In this document: positions 1 through 8,031 of the stretch, one piece after another
Layout of the letters: every line of letters starts with the position of its first letter
How positions within the stretch are numbered: position 1 is the first letter of the stretch
NCBI GenBank assembly: GCA_033765345.1
Contig: JANRIC010000074.1
Coordinates: forward strand, 1-22,492
Length of the DNA: 22,492 nucleotides
Direction: 5' to 3'
From: JANRIC01 sp033765345
GTDB lineage: Bacteria; Bacteroidota; Bacteroidia; Cytophagales; Microscillaceae
Made by a program: the position numbers and the translations under genes
Notes under the pieces: generated by a model
Seen by the model: only the letters and a program-made list of their open reading frames with translations
What the model was told of the DNA's origin: nothing
Databases searched by the model: none

Positions 1-80
1 GGGGTGCCACTTTTATTTTTGCCATTGAGTACAAGATTGGTACTCCCACATTTTGAACAAGTATGAATAGTTGTTATCAT
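1..80 (-). CDS. IS1-like transposase (InsA-type N-terminus), cut by window edge
   Basis: Only the first 26 codons are in the window, starting at the ATG whose complement lies at 78-80. The peptide contains C-S-K-C-G-S-T-N followed by N-G-K-N-K-S-G-T. This matches the zinc-finger start of IS1-family InsA and related single-ORF IS1 transposases (CxxC, then NGK.xxG, normally followed by a second CxxC just outside the window). The protein would bind the element's inverted repeats. Family membership rests on this short motif only, so another zinc-finger transposase family such as IS1595 is possible. The second cysteine pair and the catalytic DDE domain cannot be seen. Confidence 0.6.
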   Translation of the reverse strand, partial: MITTIHTCSKCGSTNLVLNGKNKSGT

Positions 81-138
81 TTTTAGTATAGTTTTCGGAA
101 TGCAAATATAATTAAATCAGTTAATTTTTAACATTACC
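1..138 (-). mobile_element. End of an IS1-like insertion sequence
   Basis: Read on the minus strand from 138, the sequence begins GGTAATGTTAAAA, like the GGTAATG start of IS1-family terminal inverted repeats. The transposase start codon follows about 58 bases later, a normal leader length for IS1. The outer boundary at 138 is therefore inferred. The bases next to it (139-147, AAATTTCTG) would be the target duplication, but the other end is outside the window and this cannot be checked. The remaining stretch 139-272 holds no gene, only the hairpin at 214-255. Confidence 0.45.
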
Positions 139-213
139 AAATTTCTGACAAAGTAAAAATGCTTGCTGAGGCATTGAGATTACAAAAACACAATTTTGTC
201 ATTTTGGTAGCAG

Positions 214-255
214 GAGGAATCTTTGCGCTTCTTGATTTGGAAGCTAAGATTCCTC
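214..255 (-). terminator. Hairpin downstream of the beta-propeller gene
   Basis: The arms GAGGAATCTT (214-223) and AAGATTCCTC (246-255) are perfectly complementary over 10 bp. The loop contains a second possible stem, GCTTC/GAAGC. The structure starts 18 bases after the stop codon of the minus-strand gene ending at 273. There is no clear U-tract after it, so it may be a weak terminator or a 3'-end stabilising structure. Confidence 0.45.
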
Positions 256-272
256 AGACCATCAACCAGACA

Positions 273-3200
273 CTATTTACCTTTTTGCTCTATCCAGACT
301 GCTCCAATCCCGGCATTCCATAAGTTACTATTAAAATTAGGAATGTCTTTATTCAAAATGTCTTCGCCTTGTGCCTTGAGGGCTGCCCATTTATTTTCCA
401 ATTCCTTGAATCGATCCCGGCAGGGCTGATTGACCTGTGGAAGGTCGCTTTCTGTCTCATTGATCAAAAACAGGTAGTTGGAGGTAAATTTATTAGGGAA
501 ATTTTCCACATCATCATAAGCTTTGGATTTTCTTTGTACCATTTCTTCATCCCAGGTTTTCATTTTTTTCATCAAACCTTGGGCTTCTTTTTTTAGGGAT
601 TCATATTTAGGATTCTGGGGCAGTGTATTGTTAATTCCTTGAATTTTAAGGTACATTTCCTGGAGCTTGTTTACGAGTTGGTGCATTTCGGTAAGGCTTT
701 TCTCCATAGTGCTCATAAAGCTGTGGTATTCTTCATAATTTTTTGCATCCGTCTCGTAAAGAGGATTTTTTAGAATTTTGAATTCAGTGCTTTTTTCTTC
801 GTTACCTGATTTGAGAATAAGTGTATAGGTTCCTGGAATGGCCTTATGCCCCCGATAGCTGGCCTCGATATAAGCTGTTGGAATGCCCGGCATAGTCTCG
901 TATCGCATATCCCAGACAAAACGGTTGAGTCCTTTTTGTTTGCTTAGTACGGGTTCGGCAGGAGGGCCGCCAGGATAGGATTGAAATGTAGAATCTTTTT
1001 GCGAGCTAAAGCTTCGTACAAGATTTCCCTGAGCGTCCTTGATTTCGAGGCTGAGGTGCTGGTTTTTATCCAGCTTGGCTAATTGGTAATAAATTACGAT
1101 GCCATTGGCTGGATTTACGCCCTCGAGCGGATCAGTGCCTTTAAACTTTTCCGAATTTTGATTAAGTTGGCTGTAATGATTGGAAAGGGGAGCGTCTTCG
1201 GGTTGAAATACTTTAAAAGTCAGGGTATCGGTATTGTACTGACGAATCAGCCCCAGATCATCCAAAATCCAGAATGACCTCCCGGAAGTGGCGGCGATCA
1301 AATCTCCGTGCCTGATGGCCAAATCTGTGATAGGTGTGATGGGCAAATTTAGTTGGAAAGCTTCCCAGGACGAGCCGCCGTTCCAGGAAATATAAAGCCC
1401 GGTTTCTGTTCCGGCAAAAAGCAGGTCTTTTTGCACATCATCTTCTCTGACCACACGGGTAAAAGCCCCGTAAGGAATGCCTTTGCTGATATTTGTCCAG
1501 GTTTTGCCGTAGTCGGTACTTTTATAGAGCGCAGGGGTATGGTCATTAAATTTGTAGCGGGTAGTGGCTATGTATACTGTTGCAGGATTATGCGGAGAAA
1601 CTTCAATGGCATTGATGAGGCATTCTTGGAGTCCTTTGGGTGTTACATTTTGCCAGGTTTTGCCATTGTCTTTGGTGAGATGCACCAGACCGTCATCGCT
1701 TCCTGCCCAAATTACTCCTTTTTCATGGGGAGATTCTATGATATAACTTAGCGTGCCGTAGTTTTCAGCTCCAACTGCTTCATTGGTATAAGGGCCGCCT
1801 CCTTTTCCTTGTTTTTCTTTTTCGTTACGGGTCAGGTCAGGAGAGGCTTCTTCCCAGGTTAGTCCCATATCTCTTGTTCTTAATACCTGTTGAGCACCAT
1901 GATAGAAAGTGTTGGGTTCGTGTTTTGACCAGATGATTGGCGCATTCCAGTTAAAGCGGTATTTGATGTCTTTGGCATCTTCCCCTAAGTATTGGTGAGG
2001 GGCAGCCATCAGGCCTCTGCTTGCTTTGGCTTTGGTATCCAGTACATTGATTGAGCCTTGATAGCTTCCACCCAATACAAATCTTGGGTTATCCGGGTCA
2101 AAGGCCAAAAAAGCACTTTCGCCGCCTGCCGAAGCTGTCCAATTCTCCTGGGTTATGCCGCCACTTCTCAATGCCCTGCTGGCAATTCTTAGGGAGGAAT
2201 TATCCTGCTGCCCTCCATAAATATTGTAGGGATATAAATTGTCTACATTGATTCTATAAAACTGTGCGGTAGGCATATTACTTTGTGCTGACCAGGTCTG
2301 ACCGTAATTGAAACTGATTACTGCTCCACCGTCATCAGCCACACAAAGATTTTTTGAGTTTTTGGGGTTGATCCAAAGGTCGTGATAGTCGCCGTGGATA
2401 CCTGCGATATCCTCCCAGGTTTTACCGCCATCTATAGAGCGTAAAAAAGGAGCACTCAGCACATAGACGGTATTTTCATCCTGTGGGTCGGCAAATACTT
2501 CGATATAATACCAGGCGCGTTGCACCAGTCTGTGGTCATCACTGATTCTACTCCAGCTTTCCCCGGCGTCATCAGAGACAAAAAGCCCTCCTTTTTCTTG
2601 ATTAGAATCACTTTCTATCAGGGCATATACTTTATTGGAATTAGCCCTGGAAACGGCAATGGCCATTTTCCCTTTTTCATCGGGCAATCCCTGATGAATT
2701 TTTTCCCAGGTTTTGCCGCTATCTGTTGATTTGTACAGGGCACTGCCAGGGCCGCCACTGATTACTTTCCAGGGCAGACGCTGATGCTCCCACATGGCTG
2801 CATACAAGATATGAGGATTGTTCATATCCATAGATAATTCTACACAGCCTGTTTTATTATCTACAAAAAGGACTTTTTCCCAGGTTTCCCCTCCATTGAC
2901 GGATTTATAAATGCCGCGATCCGGGCTAGGGCTATACAAAGCCCCTTGGGCGGCGACGTATACTGTGTTGGGATCAGAGGGATGAATCACGATGCGCGAA
3001 ATATGTTGAGTTAGATCAAGCCCTATTTTCTTCCAGATTTTTCCGGCATCCAGTGATTTATAAACACCATCGCCGTGGTGTGTCATGACACCTCTGACGG
3101 CGTGTTCGCCCATGCCACAATACAGTATATTGGGATTACTTTCAGAGACAGCAATGGCACCTATGGAACCTGTTTTGAAAAAACCGTCGGAGATATTCTC

Positions 3201-3449
3201 CCAGTGGTGTCCTGCATTTTCGGTTTTCCACAGGCCGCCTCCTGTAGTACCCATGTAATAAGTCAATGGGTCATTAACCACTCCAGAAGCTGTATTGGAT
3301 CGCCCGCCTCGGAAAGGACCGATGTTGCGCCATTTTACAGACTGATAATAAGCATCTAATTTGTTGTTTGTAGTTGTAGAGTTTGTGTTTTGGCTAAAAC
3401 AGTCAAAAAAGAAGAAAATAAATAAGCTAATGAGTAAAAATTTTTTCAT
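273..3449 (-). CDS. Secreted Asp-box (BNR)/sortilin-type beta-propeller protein
   Basis: The protein has 1058 residues. A hydrophobic signal peptide (MKKFLLISLFIFFFF, cleavage probably near residue 20 after S-Q) sends it to the periplasm or surface. The body is rich in Asp-box motifs (S/T-x-D/N-x-G-x-x-W); I count about eleven, for example STDSGKTW, SDDAGESW, SIDGGKTW, TKDNGKTW and STDYGKTW. This is the pattern of the VPS10/sortilin-like, 'WD40/YVTN/BNR-like' family common in Bacteroidota, where about 1000 residues is normal. The last 150 or so residues are helical and charged. Such proteins are often labelled glycosyl hydrolase, but Asp-boxes are structural and no catalytic residues are evident. 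It appears monocistronic: the next gene upstream is 229 bases away. The substrate is unknown. Confidence 0.88.
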   Translation of the reverse strand: MKKFLLISLFIFFFFDCFSQNTNSTTTNNKLDAYYQSVKWRNIGPFRGGRSNTASGVVNDPLTYYMGTTGGGLWKTENAGHHWENISDGFFKTGSIGAIAVSESNPNILYCGMGEHAVRGVMTHHGDGVYKSLDAGKIWKKIGLDLTQHISRIVIHPSDPNTVYVAAQGALYSPSPDRGIYKSVNGGETWEKVLFVDNKTGCVELSMDMNNPHILYAAMWEHQRLPWKVISGGPGSALYKSTDSGKTWEKIHQGLPDEKGKMAIAVSRANSNKVYALIESDSNQEKGGLFVSDDAGESWSRISDDHRLVQRAWYYIEVFADPQDENTVYVLSAPFLRSIDGGKTWEDIAGIHGDYHDLWINPKNSKNLCVADDGGAVISFNYGQTWSAQSNMPTAQFYRINVDNLYPYNIYGGQQDNSSLRIASRALRSGGITQENWTASAGGESAFLAFDPDNPRFVLGGSYQGSINVLDTKAKASRGLMAAPHQYLGEDAKDIKYRFNWNAPIIWSKHEPNTFYHGAQQVLRTRDMGLTWEEASPDLTRNEKEKQGKGGGPYTNEAVGAENYGTLSYIIESPHEKGVIWAGSDDGLVHLTKDNGKTWQNVTPKGLQECLINAIEVSPHNPATVYIATTRYKFNDHTPALYKSTDYGKTWTNISKGIPYGAFTRVVREDDVQKDLLFAGTETGLYISWNGGSSWEAFQLNLPITPITDLAIRHGDLIAATSGRSFWILDDLGLIRQYNTDTLTFKVFQPEDAPLSNHYSQLNQNSEKFKGTDPLEGVNPANGIVIYYQLAKLDKNQHLSLEIKDAQGNLVRSFSSQKDSTFQSYPGGPPAEPVLSKQKGLNRFVWDMRYETMPGIPTAYIEASYRGHKAIPGTYTLILKSGNEEKSTEFKILKNPLYETDAKNYEEYHSFMSTMEKSLTEMHQLVNKLQEMYLKIQGINNTLPQNPKYESLKKEAQGLMKKMKTWDEEMVQRKSKAYDDVENFPNKFTSNYLFLINETESDLPQVNQPCRDRFKELENKWAALKAQGEDILNKDIPNFNSNLWNAGIGAVWIEQKGK

Positions 3450-3678
3450 TGTACGGCTATGCTTAAAGTTTAGAATTTGATCAAATTAGTCAATAATCGG
3501 AAATATTTCTGATTTTTTGAAAATTAATCTGAATAAAAAATAGCCGTTTCGACAGTCTATCTACACGCCCATCAAAGTAATTCTAAGATAAGTAATAGCA
3601 TAAACCCTTACAAACAAGTAAGATATAATTTTCAGTAAATAGCCCCAGCAGCTTATTCAGACTTAGCCCTGTCCAGGC

Positions 3679-4062
3679 TTAACAAGCTTCCGCCTCTCCC
3701 GAAGCCAGTTCCCAAAAGGTATCGCTTTGGTCTTCATTGGGGCGATCGAGGCAGGGGAAGTCCTTTTCAATCAAAATATGGAGTGTTTCGCTCCCGGTGA
3801 TTGGGTGCATATACTCCAGACTTACTTCCTGAGAGTTGATCCAGCGCGATGCTTGGACTTCGGAGAGGTAGACTGTCAGGCATTGATCTTGGAAAGAGGC
3901 TGCTTGTTCGGGCGAATTTTCTACCAATCGAAGCTCAAAGCAAAATTGTGTCGCAGGAGCCAGTTGAATGCCCTCTTGTACAAAACCTGTGGTTTGGAGT
4001 GCCTCAATGTCTGATTTTCGGAGGCGTAGTCGGATACTGTTATGGGTGCAACGTAATTTCAT
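3679..4062 (-). CDS. DUF7009-like small protein
   Basis: This is a 127-residue cytoplasmic protein with no signal peptide or membrane segment. The N-terminus (M-K-L-R-C-x-x-N-S-I-R-L-R-L-R-K-S-D) and the motif I-L-I-E-K-D-F-P-C-L-D-R-P-N-E-D-Q-S-D-T-F resemble, from memory, a small Bacteroidota family of unknown function now called DUF7009. The conserved cysteine and acidic cluster near residue 105 suggest metal or partner binding, but this is a guess. The ATG lies only five bases from a repeat element (4068-4190), which therefore occupies the 5' leader. A molybdopterin enzyme operon ends about 200 bases upstream; whether the two are functionally linked is unknown. Reading frame confidence is high, function low. 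Confidence 0.75.
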   Translation of the reverse strand: MKLRCTHNSIRLRLRKSDIEALQTTGFVQEGIQLAPATQFCFELRLVENSPEQAASFQDQCLTVYLSEVQASRWINSQEVSLEYMHPITGSETLHILIEKDFPCLDRPNEDQSDTFWELASGEAEAC

Positions 4063-4067
4063 ATTCT

Positions 4068-4190
4068 GTCTTAAACTATGATTTATATGATTGTGATGAT
4101 TGTGATGATTGTGATGATTTTTTTTGCTGTGATTTGTTTGATTATTTTGTCTTAACTATGATTTATTTGATTGGTGTGATTTTATGATGG
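4068..4190. repeat. Intergenic repeat element: paired 25-bp motif flanking a 9-bp tandem repeat
   Basis: Two near-identical copies of GTCTTAA(A)CTATGATTTAT followed by (A/T)TGATTG lie at 4068-4093 and 4149-4173. Between them are three perfect tandem copies of GATTGTGAT (4089-4115) and further degenerate TGATT-type units (4131-4145); more follow to about 4190. On the minus strand the element sits directly before the start codon of the DUF7009-like gene. The block is asymmetric, T/G-rich on the plus strand, and has no good open frame. Confidence 0.75.
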
Positions 4191-4222
4191 TAGTGTGTAA
4201 CAGGCATGCTATTTTTTCAAAA

Positions 4223-4250
4223 CAGTGGGCTATGAAGACACAGCCCCCTG
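4223..4250 (-). terminator. Probable terminator of the molybdopterin operon
   Basis: The stem GGGCT (4227-4231) / AGCCC (4242-4246) has a 10-base loop. It is extended by CAG/CTG after one mismatch. On the minus strand it is followed by ACTGTTTTGAAAAAAT, a mixed U/A-rich tail. It lies 22 bases after the stop codon of the NTF2-like gene. The stem is short, so confidence is moderate. Confidence 0.4.
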
Positions 4251-4271
4251 CGACGGTCTTGAACTATTGGC

Positions 4272-4673
4272 TCAACCCTTAAATTTTTCCAGCATTTCGG
4301 CCATTTTTTCTTGTAAAATGTGCATAGCTTTCAAAGGTCTTACCATGACTTTGAAGTTTATGATTTTACCGCTTTCATTAAATTCTATAAAATCAATGCC
4401 TTCTACTACAATCTCCTCGATTTGGGTGCTGAATTCCAGAACTGCCATAGTACCTTCCACGACTTCACGGGTATAATGGAATTTATCCGTACCCAATACA
4501 TATTTGGCGCCGCTCAGGTACATTTTGGAGAGAGCCTTGCCTTTTTGGGGAGTCCAGACTATGGGCGAGTGGAATACCACATTTTCATCCAGTATTTCGT
4601 CTAACAGGGCAAGGTCGCCGTTTTTGACGACCTGGTGCCATTTGTCCAATGTTTCTTTAATTAAGTTTTGCAT
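4272..4673 (-). CDS. NTF2-like / SnoaL-like family protein
   Basis: This 133-residue protein has the NTF2-like cone-fold pattern. It starts with a long helix (residues 2-30, ending in N-G-D-L-A-L-L-D-E-I-L-D-E-N-V-V-F-H-S-P), then beta-strands including G-T-M-A-V-L-E-F and I-D-F-I-E-F-N-E-S-G-K-I. Members may be small enzymes (isomerases, cyclases) or ligand-binding proteins; nothing here fixes the role. The start codon overlaps the stop of the upstream oxidoreductase gene by one base (TAATG on the minus strand), which implies translational coupling and a shared job with the Mo enzyme. It is the last gene of the TetR-oxidoreductase-NTF2 operon. Confidence 0.85.
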   Translation of the reverse strand: MQNLIKETLDKWHQVVKNGDLALLDEILDENVVFHSPIVWTPQKGKALSKMYLSGAKYVLGTDKFHYTREVVEGTMAVLEFSTQIEEIVVEGIDFIEFNESGKIINFKVMVRPLKAMHILQEKMAEMLEKFKG

Positions 4674-6967
4674 TATTTAGGGGCTAAAATTTTTTCAATA
4701 TTTACGCGTACATTTTTATGGTAAGGCGTTTTGGCGATGGGGTCGCAATCCTCAGAAGCCGTTAATTCATTGAGTGCGGCTCCGATTTTGCGGAAGTCCT
4801 TTTCACCCTCATAGCTCAGTCCGTAGGCATTCGGCATAGAAAGCACACCGGGTTTGATCTCGTCCGATAGTTTGGCGAGTACCTGCACCATTCCTTTTTC
4901 ATTAAAGACTTTTACCGCGTCTTCGTTTTGAATGCCTAAGAGTTCGGCATCCTGCGGATTAATTTTCAAATAACCCTCCTGATCGTTTTTGCGCCACTCC
5001 GGGTTGCGAATCACCGTGTTGGCATTGTAGCTGCGGCGTTCTCCGGCGATGAGGTTAAAGGGAAGATTTTTTTCACGGAGTTCTATTTTTGACAAACTTT
5101 CCGGCAATTCATCCAGCCAATGCGTCAGCTCAGGGATGTAAAGATGAACTTTTTTGTCGGGATGTGCAATCAAGTTCCAATGATCTTCTATATCTGGTTT
5201 GCTGAGTATGACTCCTGAGGGGCTATTCAGTATTTTCTGGAAAATGATCTCGCCCAGTGCAGGCGGTTTGCCTTGGATTCCGGCTTGATTAACGGCTTTG
5301 GGGTATTTCTGGGCGTACAAATGCGAACTAAACCACAAAAACGCCGCATCCTGAAATCCTTCAGGCAGGGCTTTTCCTAAGGTTTCTCGTAAAATGACAA
5401 TCCCATACGCTTGCCAGTGTGGGTTTTGGGCAAAAGTTTTGAGTAGTGCTTGGTAGAAAATACCTTGAGAAGGGTCTTTTCGGTCTGCCAGGGCGGCCTC
5501 TTCAAGTTCGGGGAAGGAGGCAGGGATAGCTCCCAATGCCCGCAATAGTCGGGTATGGATTTCAGCTTCGGGCAGCGTACCTTCCATGGGAGGCAGCACG
5601 GGTCGGCGTAATTGTAAAAAATTATCTGTGAAAAAAGTAGCTTCCATTTTCTCAAACTGACTAGCAGCTGGCAGTACATAATCAGCCATTTGTGCTGTTT
5701 CGGTCATTGCTATATCAATAACCACCATTAAATCCAGTTTTTGATAGGCTGCTCGTTGGCGCGGGGCGTCGGCATAAGAAGAAAGCGGATTGGCACTCTC
5801 TACAATCAGCGCGCGGGTGCGCTTTGGATGTTCGCTGTCAATTTCCAAAGGCAGTACATTGGGTGGAAATAACTTGCAGATTTCTTTGGCTTTGGTGACT
5901 TGTGTGACGATGCCGCCCTCTTCGGGTTCTTTGGAGTTACCGATCAGTGGGAAAAACCAGGTAGTAAGATGATTGGTGTTTTTTCTGCCGAAATTGCCTG
6001 TTATGAGGAATAAAAGTCTTTTTAAATAAGCATTCAGGGTGCTGTGGTAACTCATCTCGATGCCCAGGTCTGAGCGAATACATACCGAATCGGCTGCGGC
6101 CATATCACGGGCTACTTTTTGTACCAGATGGAAGGGCACGTGGGCGATTTCGGCGTATTTTTCGGTAGGAATTTGCATAAAATGTGGCTTCAAGGCTTCA
6201 AAACCTATGGTATGCTTGGTTAGAAAATCTTTGTCTTCCAAACCTTCCTGTACGATGATTCCAAGCATAGCCGCCATCAGAAAGGCATCCCGGCCGGGTT
6301 TGACCTGTAGGTGAATGTCTGCTTTTTTGGCTGTATCCGATACTCGAGGGTCAATCACCACCAGGGTACGATTTTTATCTCGGGCAAGCTGATTGATCAC
6401 ATTACGCGCCTGTGGGATGCCGTGTGATTGCAAGGGATTAGCACCAATGATGATTACGTAATCCGCAGTGTCTACGGGTTCATCATAATTGGCATTTTGC
6501 TTACCAAATAACTTACCGTGTACCCAGAAATTGCCTGTTTTTTCCTGGGCAAGAGCCGAATAAACATAAGGTGTACCCAATGCAACACGGCTAGCAGCAG
6601 CATACATACCAGGGAAGTGATTGCCTTGTCCACCTCCACCGGCATAAGCGATGGTTTCGCCACCGTGCGTATTTTTGATTTGCAGTAGTTTTTCGGCGAT
6701 TTCCTGTATGGCGGTATCCCAGGAAATTTCCTCAAAAGAACCATCCGATTTTTTACGTAGAGGTGACTGAAGCCTTGGGGCGTGCTGATAAAAATTCAGA
6801 CGGGTGGCTTTCTGGCACATATAACCTTGCGAAATGGGGTGATCCGGGTCGCCTAGGATTTTATGAAAATGTCCCTGCTCGTCGAGGGTGATCTCGATAC
6901 CGCAATTCAGGCTACATAGTATGCAGGCCGATTTGTGGGTTTTGGAGGTAGAGTGGTTTGGGTTCAT
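4673..6967 (-). CDS. Molybdopterin-dependent oxidoreductase (FdhA/BisC-like)
   Basis: The 764-residue protein has the architecture of the DMSO-reductase superfamily. A [4Fe-4S] site lies at the N-terminus (C15-x2-C18-x3-C22, then C51), followed by the G-D-P-D-H-P-I-S-Q-G-Y-M-C motif. Mo-bis-MGD-binding domains come next (Y-V-I-I-I-G-A-N-P near residue 168), and a C-terminal dinucleotide-binding domain (G-E-R-R-S-Y-N-A-N-T-V-I-R-N-P). There is no Tat or other signal peptide, so it should be cytoplasmic. The segment where formate dehydrogenases carry their Cys/Sec ligand reads Y-S-A-L-A-Q-E-K-T-G (near residue 136), without Cys; Ser137 is a possible ligand. The substrate is therefore unclear and formate dehydrogenase should not be assumed. 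It begins 11 bases after the TetR gene and overlaps the NTF2-like gene by one base. Confidence 0.92.
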   Translation of the reverse strand: MNPNHSTSKTHKSACILCSLNCGIEITLDEQGHFHKILGDPDHPISQGYMCQKATRLNFYQHAPRLQSPLRKKSDGSFEEISWDTAIQEIAEKLLQIKNTHGGETIAYAGGGGQGNHFPGMYAAASRVALGTPYVYSALAQEKTGNFWVHGKLFGKQNANYDEPVDTADYVIIIGANPLQSHGIPQARNVINQLARDKNRTLVVIDPRVSDTAKKADIHLQVKPGRDAFLMAAMLGIIVQEGLEDKDFLTKHTIGFEALKPHFMQIPTEKYAEIAHVPFHLVQKVARDMAAADSVCIRSDLGIEMSYHSTLNAYLKRLLFLITGNFGRKNTNHLTTWFFPLIGNSKEPEEGGIVTQVTKAKEICKLFPPNVLPLEIDSEHPKRTRALIVESANPLSSYADAPRQRAAYQKLDLMVVIDIAMTETAQMADYVLPAASQFEKMEATFFTDNFLQLRRPVLPPMEGTLPEAEIHTRLLRALGAIPASFPELEEAALADRKDPSQGIFYQALLKTFAQNPHWQAYGIVILRETLGKALPEGFQDAAFLWFSSHLYAQKYPKAVNQAGIQGKPPALGEIIFQKILNSPSGVILSKPDIEDHWNLIAHPDKKVHLYIPELTHWLDELPESLSKIELREKNLPFNLIAGERRSYNANTVIRNPEWRKNDQEGYLKINPQDAELLGIQNEDAVKVFNEKGMVQVLAKLSDEIKPGVLSMPNAYGLSYEGEKDFRKIGAALNELTASEDCDPIAKTPYHKNVRVNIEKILAPK

Positions 6968-6978
6968 CGGTTTGGGTT

Positions 6979-7530
6979 TTATAATTGGGATAATATTTTT
7001 TGATAGGTATTTTTGAGGAAGTCTGTATTGTCAAAGAGGCGTACCATCATGATGGCGCCTTCTATCTCTTTGATGGCTTGCCAGGCTAGGGTTTCGGCTT
7101 CCGCTTCGGAGTATTTACTTAGGAAAATTTGTTTATTGGCTTTTGCCCAACTTTCAAAAAAAGCTTTAAATACGTCTTTGAATTCAGGCATTACACTGAC
7201 CATTTCTAAGACAGAGTTGCCTACCAGGCAGCCAGGATGCGAGGTGGAAGTAAAGATTCTAAATGCTTTTTCTTGCATTTTCTCCAGTTTTTCTTTGGGG
7301 TTTAGGTCTTCTTGATAAGCGATGCTGAATATTTTTGCACCAAAATATTGATTCACGGTCATCAGTACCTCCTTCATCAAATCCTGCTTACTTTTAAAAT
7401 AATGATAAAAACTCCCTTTTTCCAGTCCGCAGGCATTGGCCAGGTCTTGCATGCTTGTTTTGTGATAGCCTTGCTGGAGAAATACCTCCATGGCTTTTGA
7501 TATAATTTCTTCGCGGGTGGTTTTTTGCAC
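6979..7530 (-). CDS. TetR/AcrR-family transcriptional regulator
   Basis: The 183-residue protein begins with a typical TetR helix-turn-helix: residues 7-50, E-I-I-S-K-A-M-E-V-F-L-Q-Q-G-Y, then T-S-M-Q-D-L-A, then G-S-F-Y-H-Y-F-K-S-K. The rest is a helical ligand-binding domain containing H-P-G-C-L-V-G-N, common in the YcdC/AcrR-like branch. The start codon is GTG: an in-frame TAA lies three codons upstream and no ATG is available before the HTH. It is the first gene of an operon with the molybdopterin oxidoreductase and NTF2-like genes, and probably represses the operon through the site at 7549-7579. The inducer is unknown. Confidence 0.92.
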   Translation of the reverse strand: MQKTTREEIISKAMEVFLQQGYHKTSMQDLANACGLEKGSFYHYFKSKQDLMKEVLMTVNQYFGAKIFSIAYQEDLNPKEKLEKMQEKAFRIFTSTSHPGCLVGNSVLEMVSVMPEFKDVFKAFFESWAKANKQIFLSKYSEAEAETLAWQAIKEIEGAIMMVRLFDNTDFLKNTYQKILSQL

Positions 7531-7548
7531 GTATTTTTAATATTTGAT

Positions 7549-7579
7549 GTAATTTACCAAACGGTTGTTTGATTAACAA
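7549..7579 (-). promoter_or_regulatory. Putative TetR operator overlapping the operon promoter
   Basis: The imperfect palindrome CAAACGGTTGTTTG (7558-7571), within ACCAAACGGTTGTTTGA, resembles the (A)CCAAACGGTTGGTTT type of site found before many tetR genes. On the minus strand it falls between a possible -33 TTG (7577-7579) and a -7-like TAAATTAC (7549-7556) spaced by 20 bases. The GTG start lies 18 bases beyond. This layout fits autorepression, but is inferred. Confidence 0.5.
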
Positions 7580-7720
7580 GAAAAGAGGAAGATTTTTTTT
7601 AAATTTACAGGGAGATTTTAGAGAATTCAATAAGCGTATATGTGTTTGAGTGGGTCTAAATATCTGGTAAATCGTATAATATTTGGTTTAAGCGAAGTAT
7701 AAACAAATAAATTCAGGTAA

Positions 7721-7990
7721 GTGACAGATATTATTTTGTGTTTTGGAGGAGATTGTCCTTTAAGAAAAAACTGTTTTCGGTACACTGCTGAGATTTTGGG
7801 GAGGCAGGATTTTTTCGGAAGCCCGCCATTTGACGAGGCAAAACAAAGCTGTACATATTGGTGGAGTAATGAAGCCCAAATTCGGGCGATGGCCTATCTG
7901 ATTTGGCTGGAAGCGGGCAAACCTGAAGGGCGGGCACTTTTACACTGGCTGGAAGCTAAGGAGAAGGTGCTTACTTTGCGAAAAAATTGA
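7721..7990 (+). CDS. Small cysteine-rich protein with C-terminal DUF2934-like domain
   Basis: This 89-residue protein starts at a GTG. The first half has four cysteines (C7, C12, C18, C44) in C-F-G-G-D-C-P-L-R-K-N-C-F-R-Y and Q-S-C-T-Y-W, a spacing that suggests a zinc or Fe-S site. The second half (about 48-83: I-R-A-M-A-Y-L-I-W-L-E-A-G-K-P-E-G-R-A-L-L-H-W-L-E-A) matches the consensus of DUF2934 as I remember it (IR..AY.LWE..G.PEGR...HWL.AE), a short domain of unknown function. The gene stands alone on the plus strand, divergent from the tetR operon, and ends at the bidirectional hairpin 8032-8066. No function can be assigned. Confidence 0.7.
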   Translation: MTDIILCFGGDCPLRKNCFRYTAEILGRQDFFGSPPFDEAKQSCTYWWSNEAQIRAMAYLIWLEAGKPEGRALLHWLEAKEKVLTLRKN

Positions 7991-8031
7991 TACAAGTAAA
8001 TTTGCTGCGCTGATTGTTTTTAAAAAACGAG

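Noticed and set aside
1353..1751. 132-codon plus-strand open frame within the beta-propeller gene
   Set aside because: It is a shadow of the minus-strand Asp-box gene, with no recognisable domain and no independent context.
273..3449. Annotation as a glycosyl hydrolase or sialidase
   Set aside because: Only structural Asp-boxes are seen; no sialidase arginine triad or catalytic motif could be identified.
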